NCBI GenBank assembly: GCA_004295015.1
Contig: SHNE01000033.1
Location: 139,421 to 203,420, forward strand
Direction of reading: 5' to 3'
Source of the DNA: Bacteroidota bacterium
GTDB taxonomy: Bacteria; Bacteroidota; Bacteroidia; AKYH767-A; 2013-40CM-41-45
DNA: 64,000 nucleotides
Shown: one piece after another, positions 33,265 through 41,937 of the stretch
Layout: each line of letters opens with the position of its first letter
Position numbering within the stretch: position 1 is the first letter of the stretch
Position numbers and translations under genes: made by a program
The notes under the pieces: model-generated
What the model was told of the DNA's origin: nothing
Database searches by the model: none
Seen by the model: the letters and a program-made list of their open reading frames with translations, nothing else

Positions 33265-34599
33265 ATGTTTGAAAATCTGAGTGATAAACTCGAACGGGCC
33301 TTTAAAGTTCTTAAAGGAGAAGGTAAAATTACCGAGATTAACGTTGCCGAAACCTTAAAGGAAGTTCGGAAGGCATTATTGGATGCCGACGTAAATTATA
33401 AAGTTGCCAAGCAATTCACCGACGAAGTAAAGGCGAAAGCATTTGGTCAGAATGTATTGACTGCCGTTTCACCAGAACAGTTTATGATCAAAATTGCACA
33501 CGCACAATTGACAGAGTTGATGGGCGGAGATAAGGTGGAAATTGATCTTAGCTCTAATCCATCTGTGATATTGATGTCCGGTTTACAAGGTTCCGGAAAA
33601 ACTACCCTTAGTGGAAAGCTGGCAGGATTTTTAAAATCAAAAAAGCAAAAACATCCATTGCTTGTTGCTTGTGACGTTTACCGTCCTGCCGCGATTGACC
33701 AGCTGAAGGTATTGGGGGAGCAGCTCAGTATTCCTGTATTCGCTGAGCCCGGAAATACAAATCCGGTAGATATCGCAAAAAAGGGTATCGCTTTCGCAAA
33801 GGCAAACAATCACAATGTCGTTATCATTGATACTGCAGGTCGCCTGGCGATTGACGAGGAAATGATGAATGAAATTGCTGAGATCAAATCAGCTATCAAG
33901 CCAAACGAAATATTATTCGTGGTTGATGCCATGACAGGGCAGGATGCAGTGAACACAGCGAAAGCATTCAATGACAGACTGGATTTTGACGGAGTTGTTT
34001 TAACGAAGCTTGACGGCGACACCAGAGGTGGAGCTGCACTTTCAATTAAATCAGTTGTAAACAAACCAATAAAATTTGTTGGTACCGGTGAGAAACTTGA
34101 TGCCCTGGATATTTTCTATCCGAGCAGGATGGCAGACAGAATTCTTGGCATGGGTGACATCGTTTCCCTTGTTGAGAAGGCTCAGGAACAATTTGACGAA
34201 GCTGAAGCAGCAAAACTTCATAAAAAGATTGCTAAGAATCAGTTTGGTTTTGATGATTTTCTCAACCAGATTCAACAGATCAAGAAGATGGGTAATATGA
34301 AGGATCTTCTTGGTATGATTCCCGGGATGGGAAAGGCCGTCCGGGATGTAGACATCAGCAATGATTCTTTTAAGCATATCGAAGCCATTATCCGCGCCAT
34401 GACCATGGGAGAGAGGGATAATCCTGCTATCATAAGCGGAAGCAGAAGGCAAAGAATTGCCAACGGAAGTGGAACAAGCATTCAGGAAGTAAATAAATTA
34501 TTAAAGCAGTTTGATGAAATGAAAAAGATGATGCGGATGATGTCAAACAAAGACCAGGCTGCTAAGATGATGCGCAACATGCCCGGAATGCGTCGATAA
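33265..34599 (+). CDS. ffh: signal recognition particle protein Ffh
   Basis: A 444-residue SRP54 GTPase that binds signal sequences and 4.5S RNA and targets nascent membrane proteins to FtsY. The N domain is at residues 1-95. The G domain has the G1 motif GLQGSGKTT (107-115), [14 protein letters not shown], the DTAGR motif ([14 protein letters not shown]) and [13 protein letters not shown]. The methionine-rich M domain lies at about 300-444 and ends in [20 protein letters not shown]. It heads a three-gene run: the stop overlaps the folD start by one base and folD overlaps queE by 8 nt. Confidence 0.98.
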   Translation: MFENLSDKLERAFKVLKGEGKITEINVAETLKEVRKALLDADVNYKVAKQFTDEVKAKAFGQNVLTAVSPEQFMIKIAHAQLTELMGGDKVEIDLSSNPSVILMSGLQGSGKTTLSGKLAGFLKSKKQKHPLLVACDVYRPAAIDQLKVLGEQLSIPVFAEPGNTNPVDIAKKGIAFAKANNHNVVIIDTAGRLAIDEEMMNEIAEIKSAIKPNEILFVVDAMTGQDAVNTAKAFNDRLDFDGVVLTKLDGDTRGGAALSIKSVVNKPIKFVGTGEKLDALDIFYPSRMADRILGMGDIVSLVEKAQEQFDEAEAAKLHKKIAKNQFGFDDFLNQIQQIKKMGNMKDLLGMIPGMGKAVRDVDISNDSFKHIEAIIRAMTMGERDNPAIISGSRRQRIANGSGTSIQEVNKLLKQFDEMKKMMRMMSNKDQAAKMMRNMPGMRR

Positions 34600-35495
34600 T
34601 GAAAGAGCAATTGACACAAAACACGATTCTCCTCGACGGAAAAGTTACTTCTGCCGCGATCAAACTTGAACTGGCTACGGAGGTTGCTACACTTATTTCC
34701 CAAGGAAAACGTGCGCCTCATCTTTGTGCTATCCTTGTCGGAAACAATGGCGCTTCTGAAACCTATGTTGCCAGCAAAGTGAAAAACTGCGCTGAAGTTG
34801 GTTTTAAATCTTCGCTCATTCGTTATGATCTTTCTGTTTCTGAGGAAGAACTTCTCGGGAAAATTCAGGAGATCAATGATGATAGTGGCATTGACGGCCT
34901 GATTGTTCAATTACCATTACCAGATCATTTTAATGTTCAACGAATCACAGAGGCCATTTCACCTCTGAAAGATGTCGATGGTTTTCACCCATTGAACCTT
35001 GGTAGAATGGTGCAAAACCTCCCGGCTTTTTTACCTGCAACACCATACGGAATATTGCTGATGATAGAGCACTACAAGATTGAGACTTCCGGTAAACATT
35101 GCGTTGTTTTAGGAAGGAGCAATATCGTTGGTATGCCAATGAGTATTTTATTATCAAGAAATGCTTATCCTGGAAATTGTACGGTTACCCTTTGTCATAG
35201 TAAGACAAAAGATTTAGAGGAGATTCTCAAATCAGCAGATATCATCATTGCCGCTTTAGGCAAAGCGGAATTTCTCAGAGCCAATATGGTGAAAGAAGGT
35301 GCGGTTGTAATCGATGTCGGTATCACACGCGTGAAATCTGATAAAACGAAAAGTGGCTTTAAAATTGTTGGCGATGTAAATTTTGAGGAGGTTGCCCCAC
35401 ATTGCTCCTATATAAGTCCGGTTCCGGGTGGTGTAGGACTTATGACTATCGTAGGTTTATTGAAGAACACCCTTACTGCTTATCATCATGAGTAA
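34599..35495 (+). CDS. folD: methylenetetrahydrofolate dehydrogenase/cyclohydrolase
   Basis: A 298-residue bifunctional enzyme converting 5,10-methylene-THF to 10-formyl-THF. The catalytic Tyr56 and Lys60 lie in [11 protein letters not shown]. The signature [12 protein letters not shown], the [16 protein letters not shown] segment and the NADP site [12 protein letters not shown] are present, as is the C-terminal [12 protein letters not shown]. The ATG overlaps the last base of the ffh stop (TAATG), so translation is coupled. Confidence 0.97.
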   Translation: MKEQLTQNTILLDGKVTSAAIKLELATEVATLISQGKRAPHLCAILVGNNGASETYVASKVKNCAEVGFKSSLIRYDLSVSEEELLGKIQEINDDSGIDGLIVQLPLPDHFNVQRITEAISPLKDVDGFHPLNLGRMVQNLPAFLPATPYGILLMIEHYKIETSGKHCVVLGRSNIVGMPMSILLSRNAYPGNCTVTLCHSKTKDLEEILKSADIIIAALGKAEFLRANMVKEGAVVIDVGITRVKSDKTKSGFKIVGDVNFEEVAPHCSYISPVPGGVGLMTIVGLLKNTLTAYHHE

Positions 35496-36105
35496 ACAAA
35501 ACTCAGAGGCTCGGTACCCTTTGATGGAGCATTATTATACCATCCAGGGTGAGGGTTACAATACAGGCAAGGCAGCTTACTTTATTCGTTTAGGTGGATG
35601 CGATGTTGGTTGTGTCTGGTGTGATGTAAAAGATTCCTGGGATGCTTCTAAACATCCAAAGCATAGTGTCAACTCCTTGCTATCAATGGTCGAGGATGCG
35701 GGAGCAAAACGGGTAGTAGTTACAGGTGGCGAACCCGCAATGTATGATCTTGAGCCAATCACCACATTGTTTAGCACTAAAGGCAAAGAATTATTTATTG
35801 AAACTTCCGGAGCCTATCCAATTTCCGGTGCCTGGGATTGGATCTGTGTTTCACCGAAAAAATTCAAAGCTCCTCTTACATCTGAATTGAAGAAAGCGAA
35901 TGAATTAAAAGTCATCGTTTTCAACCAAAGTGATTTTGACTGGGCACTTGAACATGCGAAGTCAGTTGGACCGGATTGTAAACTTTTTCTTCAACCTGAG
36001 TATTCTGTCCAACATCGTGTTTTACCCGGAATAATAGATTTTGTAAAACTGAATCCCGACTGGCAAATTTCCTTGCAGACACATAAAGTGATGCAAATTC
36101 CTTAA
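35488..36105 (+). CDS. queE: 7-carboxy-7-deazaguanine synthase
   Basis: A 205-residue radical SAM enzyme of queuosine synthesis, turning 6-carboxytetrahydropterin into 7-carboxy-7-deazaguanine. The cluster-binding motif is Cys38, Cys42 and Cys45 in [14 protein letters not shown]. The SAM-binding GGEP motif is in [12 protein letters not shown]. The N-terminal [25 protein letters not shown] is typical. It overlaps folD by 8 nt. QueC, QueD and QueF are not in the window. Confidence 0.94.
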   Translation: MSKQNSEARYPLMEHYYTIQGEGYNTGKAAYFIRLGGCDVGCVWCDVKDSWDASKHPKHSVNSLLSMVEDAGAKRVVVTGGEPAMYDLEPITTLFSTKGKELFIETSGAYPISGAWDWICVSPKKFKAPLTSELKKANELKVIVFNQSDFDWALEHAKSVGPDCKLFLQPEYSVQHRVLPGIIDFVKLNPDWQISLQTHKVMQIP

Positions 36106-36206
36106 CAGGATTCGCTTCGAAGGAAGAATCAATTTTCTTCTCATTTCTTCGTTGAAAACTCTTTGTATTTCATTACAAGATCAGATCCATTCTCAAACGA
36201 TGGCCT

Positions 36207-36214
36207 TATATTTG
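36207..36214 (+). promoter_or_regulatory. -7 promoter element of the PorE-like gene
   Basis: TATATTTG matches TAnnTTTG and ends 20 nt before the ATG at 36235. It lies within the longer open frame starting at 36163, which supports the internal ATG as start. Confidence 0.55.
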
Positions 36215-36234
36215 TAATTCATCCTATCGAAACC

Positions 36235-38199
36235 ATGAAATTTTCCACTATTCGTATTTTTCTTTTATTTCTGTTTCTGTGTATTTCAGCATCAGCAATT
36301 GCACAAAAGAAGTATACAAGTACGGTACCTAAGGCAGTTCGTTCTTTTGATCTTGCAGTTCGTATGTATGATGAACGGCTGGAAGATAAAGCACTGGAAT
36401 ATATAGAAGCATCCCTGGAAGCAGATCCTAAATTTATAGAAGCTTATATGCTTCGGGCCAACATCTATACCGATAAAAAAGATTATGCCAAAGCGATTCC
36501 GGCTTATCAGGAAGCCATCAGCATTGATCCCGATTTTTTTCCTAATAATTATTATTCCCTGGCTACGGCACAATTCAAGAGTGGGGACTATGCAGCTTCA
36601 AAAAAGAATTATGAAAAGTTTCTCACCTATCCAAAACTCAATGCCGGATTAGCCGCAAATTCAAAACGAATGATTCAGAATGCCATCTTCGCTGAACAAG
36701 CCGTGAATAATCCTGTTCCGTTTAGTCCGGTGAATATGGGTGCCAGTATTAATTCCTCCTTCGAAGAATATTTTCCTGCAATCACCGCCGACGGAAAGAC
36801 TTTTCTGTTTACGCGAAGAGGAAAAGGATTAAATCCGGAAAGGTTGAATATGCAGGAAGATTTTTATGTAAGTACGATGGCAGGAAAGGAGTGGGGAGCA
36901 GCACAACCACTGGAAGAAATTAATACCAACGGTAATGAAGGCGCCCCTTCTCTTTCTGCCGATGGACAATATTTGTTTTTTACGGCATGCCAGGAGATGC
37001 TTGAAAGCTTGGGAGCAAGAAAGACTAATGGCAGTTGCGACATTTTTCTTGCCAAGAAGATTGGAAATAAATTTAACACTGCACGCAACCTGGAGATTCC
37101 GATTAATACAGGTGTGTGGGAAAGTCAGCCTTCATTTTCATCGGATGGCAGAACACTTTATTTTGTAAGGGCGGTAAAAGGACCGGATGGACGTACTCAA
37201 AGAGATATACTCATCAGCAGCATCGGAGATCGTTCTGACTGGTCGGAGCCTGTATCCGTTTCATCGAAAATTAATACGAGTTCTGATGAAATGTCTGTCT
37301 TCATTCACCCGGATGATCAAACCTTATATTTTTCTTCAGATGGACATCCGGGTCTTGGCGGACTTGATATATTTATGTCGAAGAGAATGCCTGATGGCGA
37401 ATGGGGAGATCCTGTGAACCTTGGCTATCCGATTAACACAGGTGGTGATGAAAACTCTTTGCTGGTAAGTCCCTCCGGCGATATCGCCTATTTTGCCTCA
37501 AACAGACCTGAAGGTTTTGGTGGATTGGATCTGTATCAATTCTCTTTGCCTGAAGCGATGCGGCCGCAACCGGTCTCTTACATGAAAGGAAAGGTCTACG
37601 ACATAGAAACAAAGAAACCATTGTCTGCTTCGTTTGAACTAATCGATCTTGAAACCAATAAAACGGTAGTGAGTTCCACTTCAAATGTAGGTAATGGAGA
37701 ATTTTTAGTTTGTCTTCCAATCGGTAAAAGTTATGCCTTAAATGTGAGCAAAGACGCTTATCTTTTTTACAGTGAGAATTTTGAATTGAAAAATGCAAAA
37801 AGCTCCAAAGATCCCTACCTGAAGGACGTCGCAATGAAACCAATTAAAATAGGTGAGAGCGTTGTGTTGAATAATATCTTTTTTGAGTTCGATAAATTTG
37901 ATTTGAAAAAAGAAAGCCGAACTGAGATGGGAAAACTTATTTCATTTCTGCAGAAAAATCCTAAAATGAAAATTGAGATATCAGGACATACAGATAATAT
38001 TGGCAGCAAATTATATAATCAGCAACTTAGTGAAAAGAGAGCCAATGCTGTGAAAGAATACCTTGTTCAAAATGGAGTATCTTCTGATAGACTGCAGTCA
38101 AAAGGATTCGGAGATGCCAAACCTATAGCTGATAATTCAACTGAAGATGGCCGTACAAAAAACAGGAGGACAGAATTTAGTATTGTTTCGGTAAATTGA
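36235..38199 (+). CDS. PorE-like OmpA-family protein (TPR, propeller, CRD, OmpA_C)
   Basis: A 654-residue envelope protein from the ATG at 36235, with signal peptide MKFSTIRIFLLFLFLCISAS up to about residue 24. TPR-like helices cover about 28-150. A PD40/WD40-type propeller covers about 165-435, with repeats such as EYFPAITADGKTFLFTR, APSLSADGQYLFFTA, QPSFSSDGRTLYFVR and SVFIHPDDQTLYFSSDG. A carboxypeptidase-regulatory-like domain lies at about 445-535. The C-terminal OmpA peptidoglycan-binding domain lies at about 545-654 (FFEFDKFDLKKES, ISGHTDNIGSKLYNQQLSEKRA). This order is that of PorE, the T9SS component that ties the machine to peptidoglycan. PorE is a lipoprotein and no lipobox is seen here, so a paralog is equally possible. 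Confidence 0.85.
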   Translation: MKFSTIRIFLLFLFLCISASAIAQKKYTSTVPKAVRSFDLAVRMYDERLEDKALEYIEASLEADPKFIEAYMLRANIYTDKKDYAKAIPAYQEAISIDPDFFPNNYYSLATAQFKSGDYAASKKNYEKFLTYPKLNAGLAANSKRMIQNAIFAEQAVNNPVPFSPVNMGASINSSFEEYFPAITADGKTFLFTRRGKGLNPERLNMQEDFYVSTMAGKEWGAAQPLEEINTNGNEGAPSLSADGQYLFFTACQEMLESLGARKTNGSCDIFLAKKIGNKFNTARNLEIPINTGVWESQPSFSSDGRTLYFVRAVKGPDGRTQRDILISSIGDRSDWSEPVSVSSKINTSSDEMSVFIHPDDQTLYFSSDGHPGLGGLDIFMSKRMPDGEWGDPVNLGYPINTGGDENSLLVSPSGDIAYFASNRPEGFGGLDLYQFSLPEAMRPQPVSYMKGKVYDIETKKPLSASFELIDLETNKTVVSSTSNVGNGEFLVCLPIGKSYALNVSKDAYLFYSENFELKNAKSSKDPYLKDVAMKPIKIGESVVLNNIFFEFDKFDLKKESRTEMGKLISFLQKNPKMKIEISGHTDNIGSKLYNQQLSEKRANAVKEYLVQNGVSSDRLQSKGFGDAKPIADNSTEDGRTKNRRTEFSIVSVN

Positions 38200-38221
38200 A
38201 GTATCACTGTTACATAACGGC

Positions 38222-38261
38222 AAAAAAGGAGATCGATGCCTCATCAATCTCCTTTTTTTTT
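38222..38261. terminator. bidirectional intrinsic terminator
   Basis: A 14-bp stem with one mismatch (38225-38238 with 38242-38255), CCT loop, nine T on the right and six A on the left. It serves both the OmpA-family gene and the convergent VOC gene. Confidence 0.85.
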
Positions 38262-38274
38262 AGCAGAAGCTTAA

Positions 38275-38661
38275 CTACTCCTGAGCATGCAAAGCCATTT
38301 TGTTTCCTTCACTGTCAATGAAGAAGGCCATGTAGCCGATGTCTTTACTGATTTCGGTTCTAGGCATTACAACTTTTCCGCCTGATTTCTCAATTCTGTC
38401 AATGACATTTTGAATTTTTGGATTAGCATTCAAGTAAATAACTGATCCATCAGTAGAAGGCTTATGCATATCACTTTGAACTAATGCGCCATTCACTTTT
38501 CCGTTTCCCATTTCCCAGGGAAAGCTAACCATTTTCATACCCATCATTTCCTGCATGGGCTGCATTTCCATTTTGAATACATTTTCATAAAACTTTTTAG
38601 CCCGATTTACATCCTTTGCAGGAATTTCAAACCAGTTGAGAGAATTTGAGTTGTTGTCCAT
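38275..38661 (-). CDS. VOC-superfamily (glyoxalase-like) protein
   Basis: A 128-residue protein of the vicinal oxygen chelate fold, with paired beta-alpha-beta-beta-beta modules: NWFEIPAKDVNRAKKFYENVFKMEM (5-29), then the second half IDRIEKSGGKVVMPRTEISKDIGYMAFFIDSEGNKMALHAQ. The second-module pattern DSEGNKMALH ends in the usual glutamate/histidine metal-ligand zone. The closest known type is the small PhnB/glyoxalase-like group. The substrate is unknown. It is a single-gene unit ending at the bidirectional terminator. Confidence 0.85.
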   Translation of the reverse strand: MDNNSNSLNWFEIPAKDVNRAKKFYENVFKMEMQPMQEMMGMKMVSFPWEMGNGKVNGALVQSDMHKPSTDGSVIYLNANPKIQNVIDRIEKSGGKVVMPRTEISKDIGYMAFFIDSEGNKMALHAQE

Positions 38662-38798
38662 GATTTCTTTTTTATAGGAGGTTTCTAAATAAGTTTGATT
38701 GCTAAAATTAATTCATGCCAAATTTAAATGCTACACTTTAAGAAACATTAACAAACCTTCGTGGTTTTTTTGAAATAAATCAATTCACTCTCAAATAC

Positions 38799-39653
38799 CT
38801 ATGCTTGTTTTGATCCTGAAAAAATAAAAACAGAGTAATCAAGAGAAATAGGACCTGATCCCGGTTGTCGTTTTTTAAAACCTTCATAAGCGTCTTGTTT
38901 AATTTTCGCCCTGGTTTTTTCATCGGCTTTACTCAGTGCAGAAACTACCGGTGCAGCTACGTCATTCATATATTCCCAGTAGCTTTCAAAAGATTCAGCT
39001 TCGCCCTGATCAATCTTTTCTTTGGTCATCACATTTTTAAAACCGGCTGTTTCAAATATATTTTTCATTTGATCAGGATTGGCGCATCTGAACATTCCGG
39101 GAGCACCCGGAACAGGAGGAGGGAGTTCGAGATTTTTTGAAATGGGACCCATTATTGATATGATCCAAAAATTTTTCTCTGCCGGTCCCCATACCGCTGT
39201 GGCGAATCGTCCGCCCGTGTTAGGGACACGATAAATTTCCTGTGTTGCTTTAAGCATATCCGGAAAAAACATATAACCCATGCGGCAACTTACGGCGTCA
39301 AAGCTATTATCTGGAAATGGCAATTCGCTTATGTCGCAATTTCTTGTTTCGTAATTTTTAATGCCTCTTGATTCAGCATGTGCCCGTGCAAGAGCTAACA
39401 TTTTATCAGAAAGATCTTGGCCAATTACTTTTCCGTTTTTTACTATACCTGCAATGCTGAGTCCGGGTTCTCCGGTTCCGGTAGCTACATCCAGCACAAC
39501 ATCATTGTTTTTGAGTTGCAGTTGATGAATGATTTCATCACCCGATTTTTTTAGGAAGTTCATTACCCACGTATCCCATTTACCCCAACCTGGGGCAAAT
39601 TTGTTCCATGTTTCTTTTTGTTGATCGCGGATTTGTTCGAGTTGGTTTTCCAT
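38799..39653 (-). CDS. class I SAM-dependent methyltransferase (UbiE-like)
   Basis: A 284-residue methyltransferase. Motif I is VVLDVATGTGEPGLSIA (52-68). Motif II/III follow as VIGQDLSDKMLALARAHAESRG and CDISELPFPDNSFDAVSCRMGYMFFPD. The fold and motif wording are those of the UbiE/Coq5-type branch, though the motif order beyond residue 130 does not match a specific menaquinone methyltransferase. Family members often methylate quinones, lipids or small metabolites; the substrate is not readable. It is a single gene on the minus strand with about 150 nt of AT-rich non-coding DNA on either side. Confidence 0.82.
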   Translation of the reverse strand: MENQLEQIRDQQKETWNKFAPGWGKWDTWVMNFLKKSGDEIIHQLQLKNNDVVLDVATGTGEPGLSIAGIVKNGKVIGQDLSDKMLALARAHAESRGIKNYETRNCDISELPFPDNSFDAVSCRMGYMFFPDMLKATQEIYRVPNTGGRFATAVWGPAEKNFWIISIMGPISKNLELPPPVPGAPGMFRCANPDQMKNIFETAGFKNVMTKEKIDQGEAESFESYWEYMNDVAAPVVSALSKADEKTRAKIKQDAYEGFKKRQPGSGPISLDYSVFIFSGSKQA

Positions 39654-39810
39654 GTCAAATGTTTTTTAAGAAGGTTGAAAAAATAAATACTGACATTGAA
39701 TTGGCAAGAATGCACAAATGTATTAGCATTAGATTATTAGCATATAGCTTTAATCAAAACACAATTAAAGGTAATAAAATCTGAAAATTAAATTAAAAAA
39801 AACGCTTTCT

Positions 39811-40623
39811 TTAGTAGATTGCTGATCTAACTTTTAGAAGTTTTACCAACAATGCTTCCAATTTATCCAATTGCAGCATATTCGCACCGTCTGATAAGGC
39901 ATTTTTCGGATCAGGGTGGGTTTCAATAAAAATACCGTCAACTCCGGATACTATACCGGCTTTTGCTATCAGTTCTATTAACTCAGGACGACCGCCGGTA
40001 ACACCTGAACTTTGATTGGGTTGTTGGAGCGAGTGGGTAATGTCTAAAATAACAGGCACATTGAATGATTTCATCACAGGAATACCACGAAAATCAACTA
40101 CTAGATCCTGATATCCTAACATTGTGCCGCGTTCGGTAAGCATAACGTGAGGGTTACCCGCATTTTTGATTTTGTCTGCAGCAAATTTCATGGATTCAGC
40201 ATTGAGAAACTGCCCCTTTTTTACATTGACAGTTTTACCTGTAGCTGCTGCAGCAAGTAATAGTTCAGTTTGTCTGCATAAGAAGGCAGGTATTTGTAAA
40301 ACGTCTACATATTTCGCTGCAATTTCTGCTTCATAACTCTCATGAATATCCGTTACGATGGGCAAACTCAATTCATCGCGTACTTTTTTTAAAATCATCA
40401 ATGCTTTTTCATCACCTATTCCGGTAAAGGAGTCAGATCGGGTACGATTTGCTTTACGGTAACTAGCCTTAAAGATGAAAGGTATTTTTAAACGATCCGT
40501 TATTTCCTTAATTCTTTTTGCAATCCCCATCGTCATCTCTTCGCTTTCTACCACACATGGTCCGGCGAGAAGAAAGTAGTTATTGTGTTCTATGTTTTTT
40601 ATATGTGGGATGTGATTTATCAT
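39811..40623 (-). CDS. kdsA: 3-deoxy-8-phosphooctulonate synthase (KDO-8-P synthase)
   Basis: A 270-residue TIM-barrel enzyme that condenses phosphoenolpyruvate and arabinose-5-phosphate for the lipopolysaccharide inner core. The N-terminal LLAGPCVVESEEM, then PFIFKASYRKANRTRSDSFTG, VTDIHE, LQIPAFLCRQTELLLAAA, VNVKKGQFL, TERGTMLGY and the C-terminal FIETHPDPKNALSDG are diagnostic. It shows the organism builds an LPS outer membrane. It lies 42 nt downstream of the DUF5723 gene and may be the third gene of that run. Confidence 0.97.
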   Translation of the reverse strand: MINHIPHIKNIEHNNYFLLAGPCVVESEEMTMGIAKRIKEITDRLKIPFIFKASYRKANRTRSDSFTGIGDEKALMILKKVRDELSLPIVTDIHESYEAEIAAKYVDVLQIPAFLCRQTELLLAAAATGKTVNVKKGQFLNAESMKFAADKIKNAGNPHVMLTERGTMLGYQDLVVDFRGIPVMKSFNVPVILDITHSLQQPNQSSGVTGGRPELIELIAKAGIVSGVDGIFIETHPDPKNALSDGANMLQLDKLEALLVKLLKVRSAIY

Positions 40624-40665
40624 GTATGTTGTAATTGATATGAAAATTTGTTTTTGTAATTTGAA

Positions 40666-41934
40666 TTAAAAGTATTTTTCCAAAGATACAAAAGCTCCCT
40701 GAGATAGTCCTTTGCCATTGTTGAGCATAGAACTCAAATAATCTGTTCCAAGACAGAATACCCACGATTTTCCCGCTTGTCCTTTATATCCTAATCCAAG
40801 ATTCCAGAAGGTATAAGCACCATAGCTAAGATTCAGCGCAAGTTGATGCCGTCGTTTGAAGTTGTATTTTAACTCGGTGAAGCCTCTCAATCTCGCCTCT
40901 GCAAAAAAGATTTGTTCTGCACCAATGTCTAAAATTAATTTGCCGGGATTTAACTGGGCTGAGTAAGACGCTTTCAGGTGAAATGGTACCATGTCACTAA
41001 AGGCTTTTTTTCTTCGGTCAGTAAGAAAGGACTGAACATAGGCACTGTCAGTGGTGATTTCCTTCCTAATGGTGTCGCTAAAATCAAAAATATCCGTCAC
41101 ATCTATTCCTTCAAACCTAAAACTACTATCAATCGGTACTTCTGCACTTTCTTTTGTCCATTGAATGTATCCGAGATTAGAAGCTGAAATGGACCAGGCA
41201 TTTTGTTTTTCATCACGGATAATCACCATTCCGTCGATGGAAAATCCGTAACCGTTAAAACTTCCCGGTTTGCTTTGTGATGAATCACTGCTTCTTAAGC
41301 GGAGATCAAGATTTACATCCAGAAATGATCCGTCAGGTGCGGTATACAAGGATGAGGATTGAGAATCGTAGCCGGAATATTTTTGACCAATATTTAATGA
41401 GACTGCAGTGGACCAAATTATATGTTTATTCTTCCGTTCAGAGCTTCTTTCAATCCCATATGTTAATTGCTGGTAAGTATAAGATTTCAACTTGAATGGG
41501 CCGAGTTCAGCTTTTTTTCCTGCGTAATTTTTATTGCCCCGGAAATACATCTCAAATAAATCATTTTCAAATTTTGCATGTATATGGGCTTTGTTACTGA
41601 TTCTGATAAATGATATACCGCTAAAGGAACCAAACAAGGTGTCAAGTTTTTGGGCAATAGTGATACTGGCATTAAATTCTGCTCCTAAAGTGTTTCTGTG
41701 AAACAGATTCTTACTTACCTCGTCCTTCATCTCATTTGTTATAAACCCTGAACGAAAGTATTCGTTTGCAAATTGATTCGTAACAGTTCCTGAAGCGAAA
41801 GAATAATCTGTATAAAGGGAATAAACCTGATTGTAACCGGGACCAATATTGAAAAGTTCTGTTCCCGGCGTGCCGGCTTCTACAGTCAGAATTGAAGCAA
41901 TGAATATGGAATAACAAAGAAATAATTTTCTCAC
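40666..41934 (-). CDS. DUF5723-type outer-membrane beta-barrel protein
   Basis: A 422-residue protein with a signal peptide (residues 1-20, LFLCYSIFIASILTVEA) starting at a GTG. The rest is alternating beta strands with aromatic ends, closing in FVSLEKYF, a typical outer-membrane barrel C-terminus. Wording such as NIGPGYNQVYSLYTDYSFASGTVTNQFANEYF and GAEFNASITIAQKLD fits DUF5723 as I remember it, a Bacteroidota barrel family of unknown role. It starts 3 nt after the stop of the large lipoprotein gene, which indicates a functional pair in the outer membrane. Confidence 0.68.
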   Translation of the reverse strand: MRKLFLCYSIFIASILTVEAGTPGTELFNIGPGYNQVYSLYTDYSFASGTVTNQFANEYFRSGFITNEMKDEVSKNLFHRNTLGAEFNASITIAQKLDTLFGSFSGISFIRISNKAHIHAKFENDLFEMYFRGNKNYAGKKAELGPFKLKSYTYQQLTYGIERSSERKNKHIIWSTAVSLNIGQKYSGYDSQSSSLYTAPDGSFLDVNLDLRLRSSDSSQSKPGSFNGYGFSIDGMVIIRDEKQNAWSISASNLGYIQWTKESAEVPIDSSFRFEGIDVTDIFDFSDTIRKEITTDSAYVQSFLTDRRKKAFSDMVPFHLKASYSAQLNPGKLILDIGAEQIFFAEARLRGFTELKYNFKRRHQLALNLSYGAYTFWNLGLGYKGQAGKSWVFCLGTDYLSSMLNNGKGLSQGAFVSLEKYF

Positions 41935-41937
41935 AAA

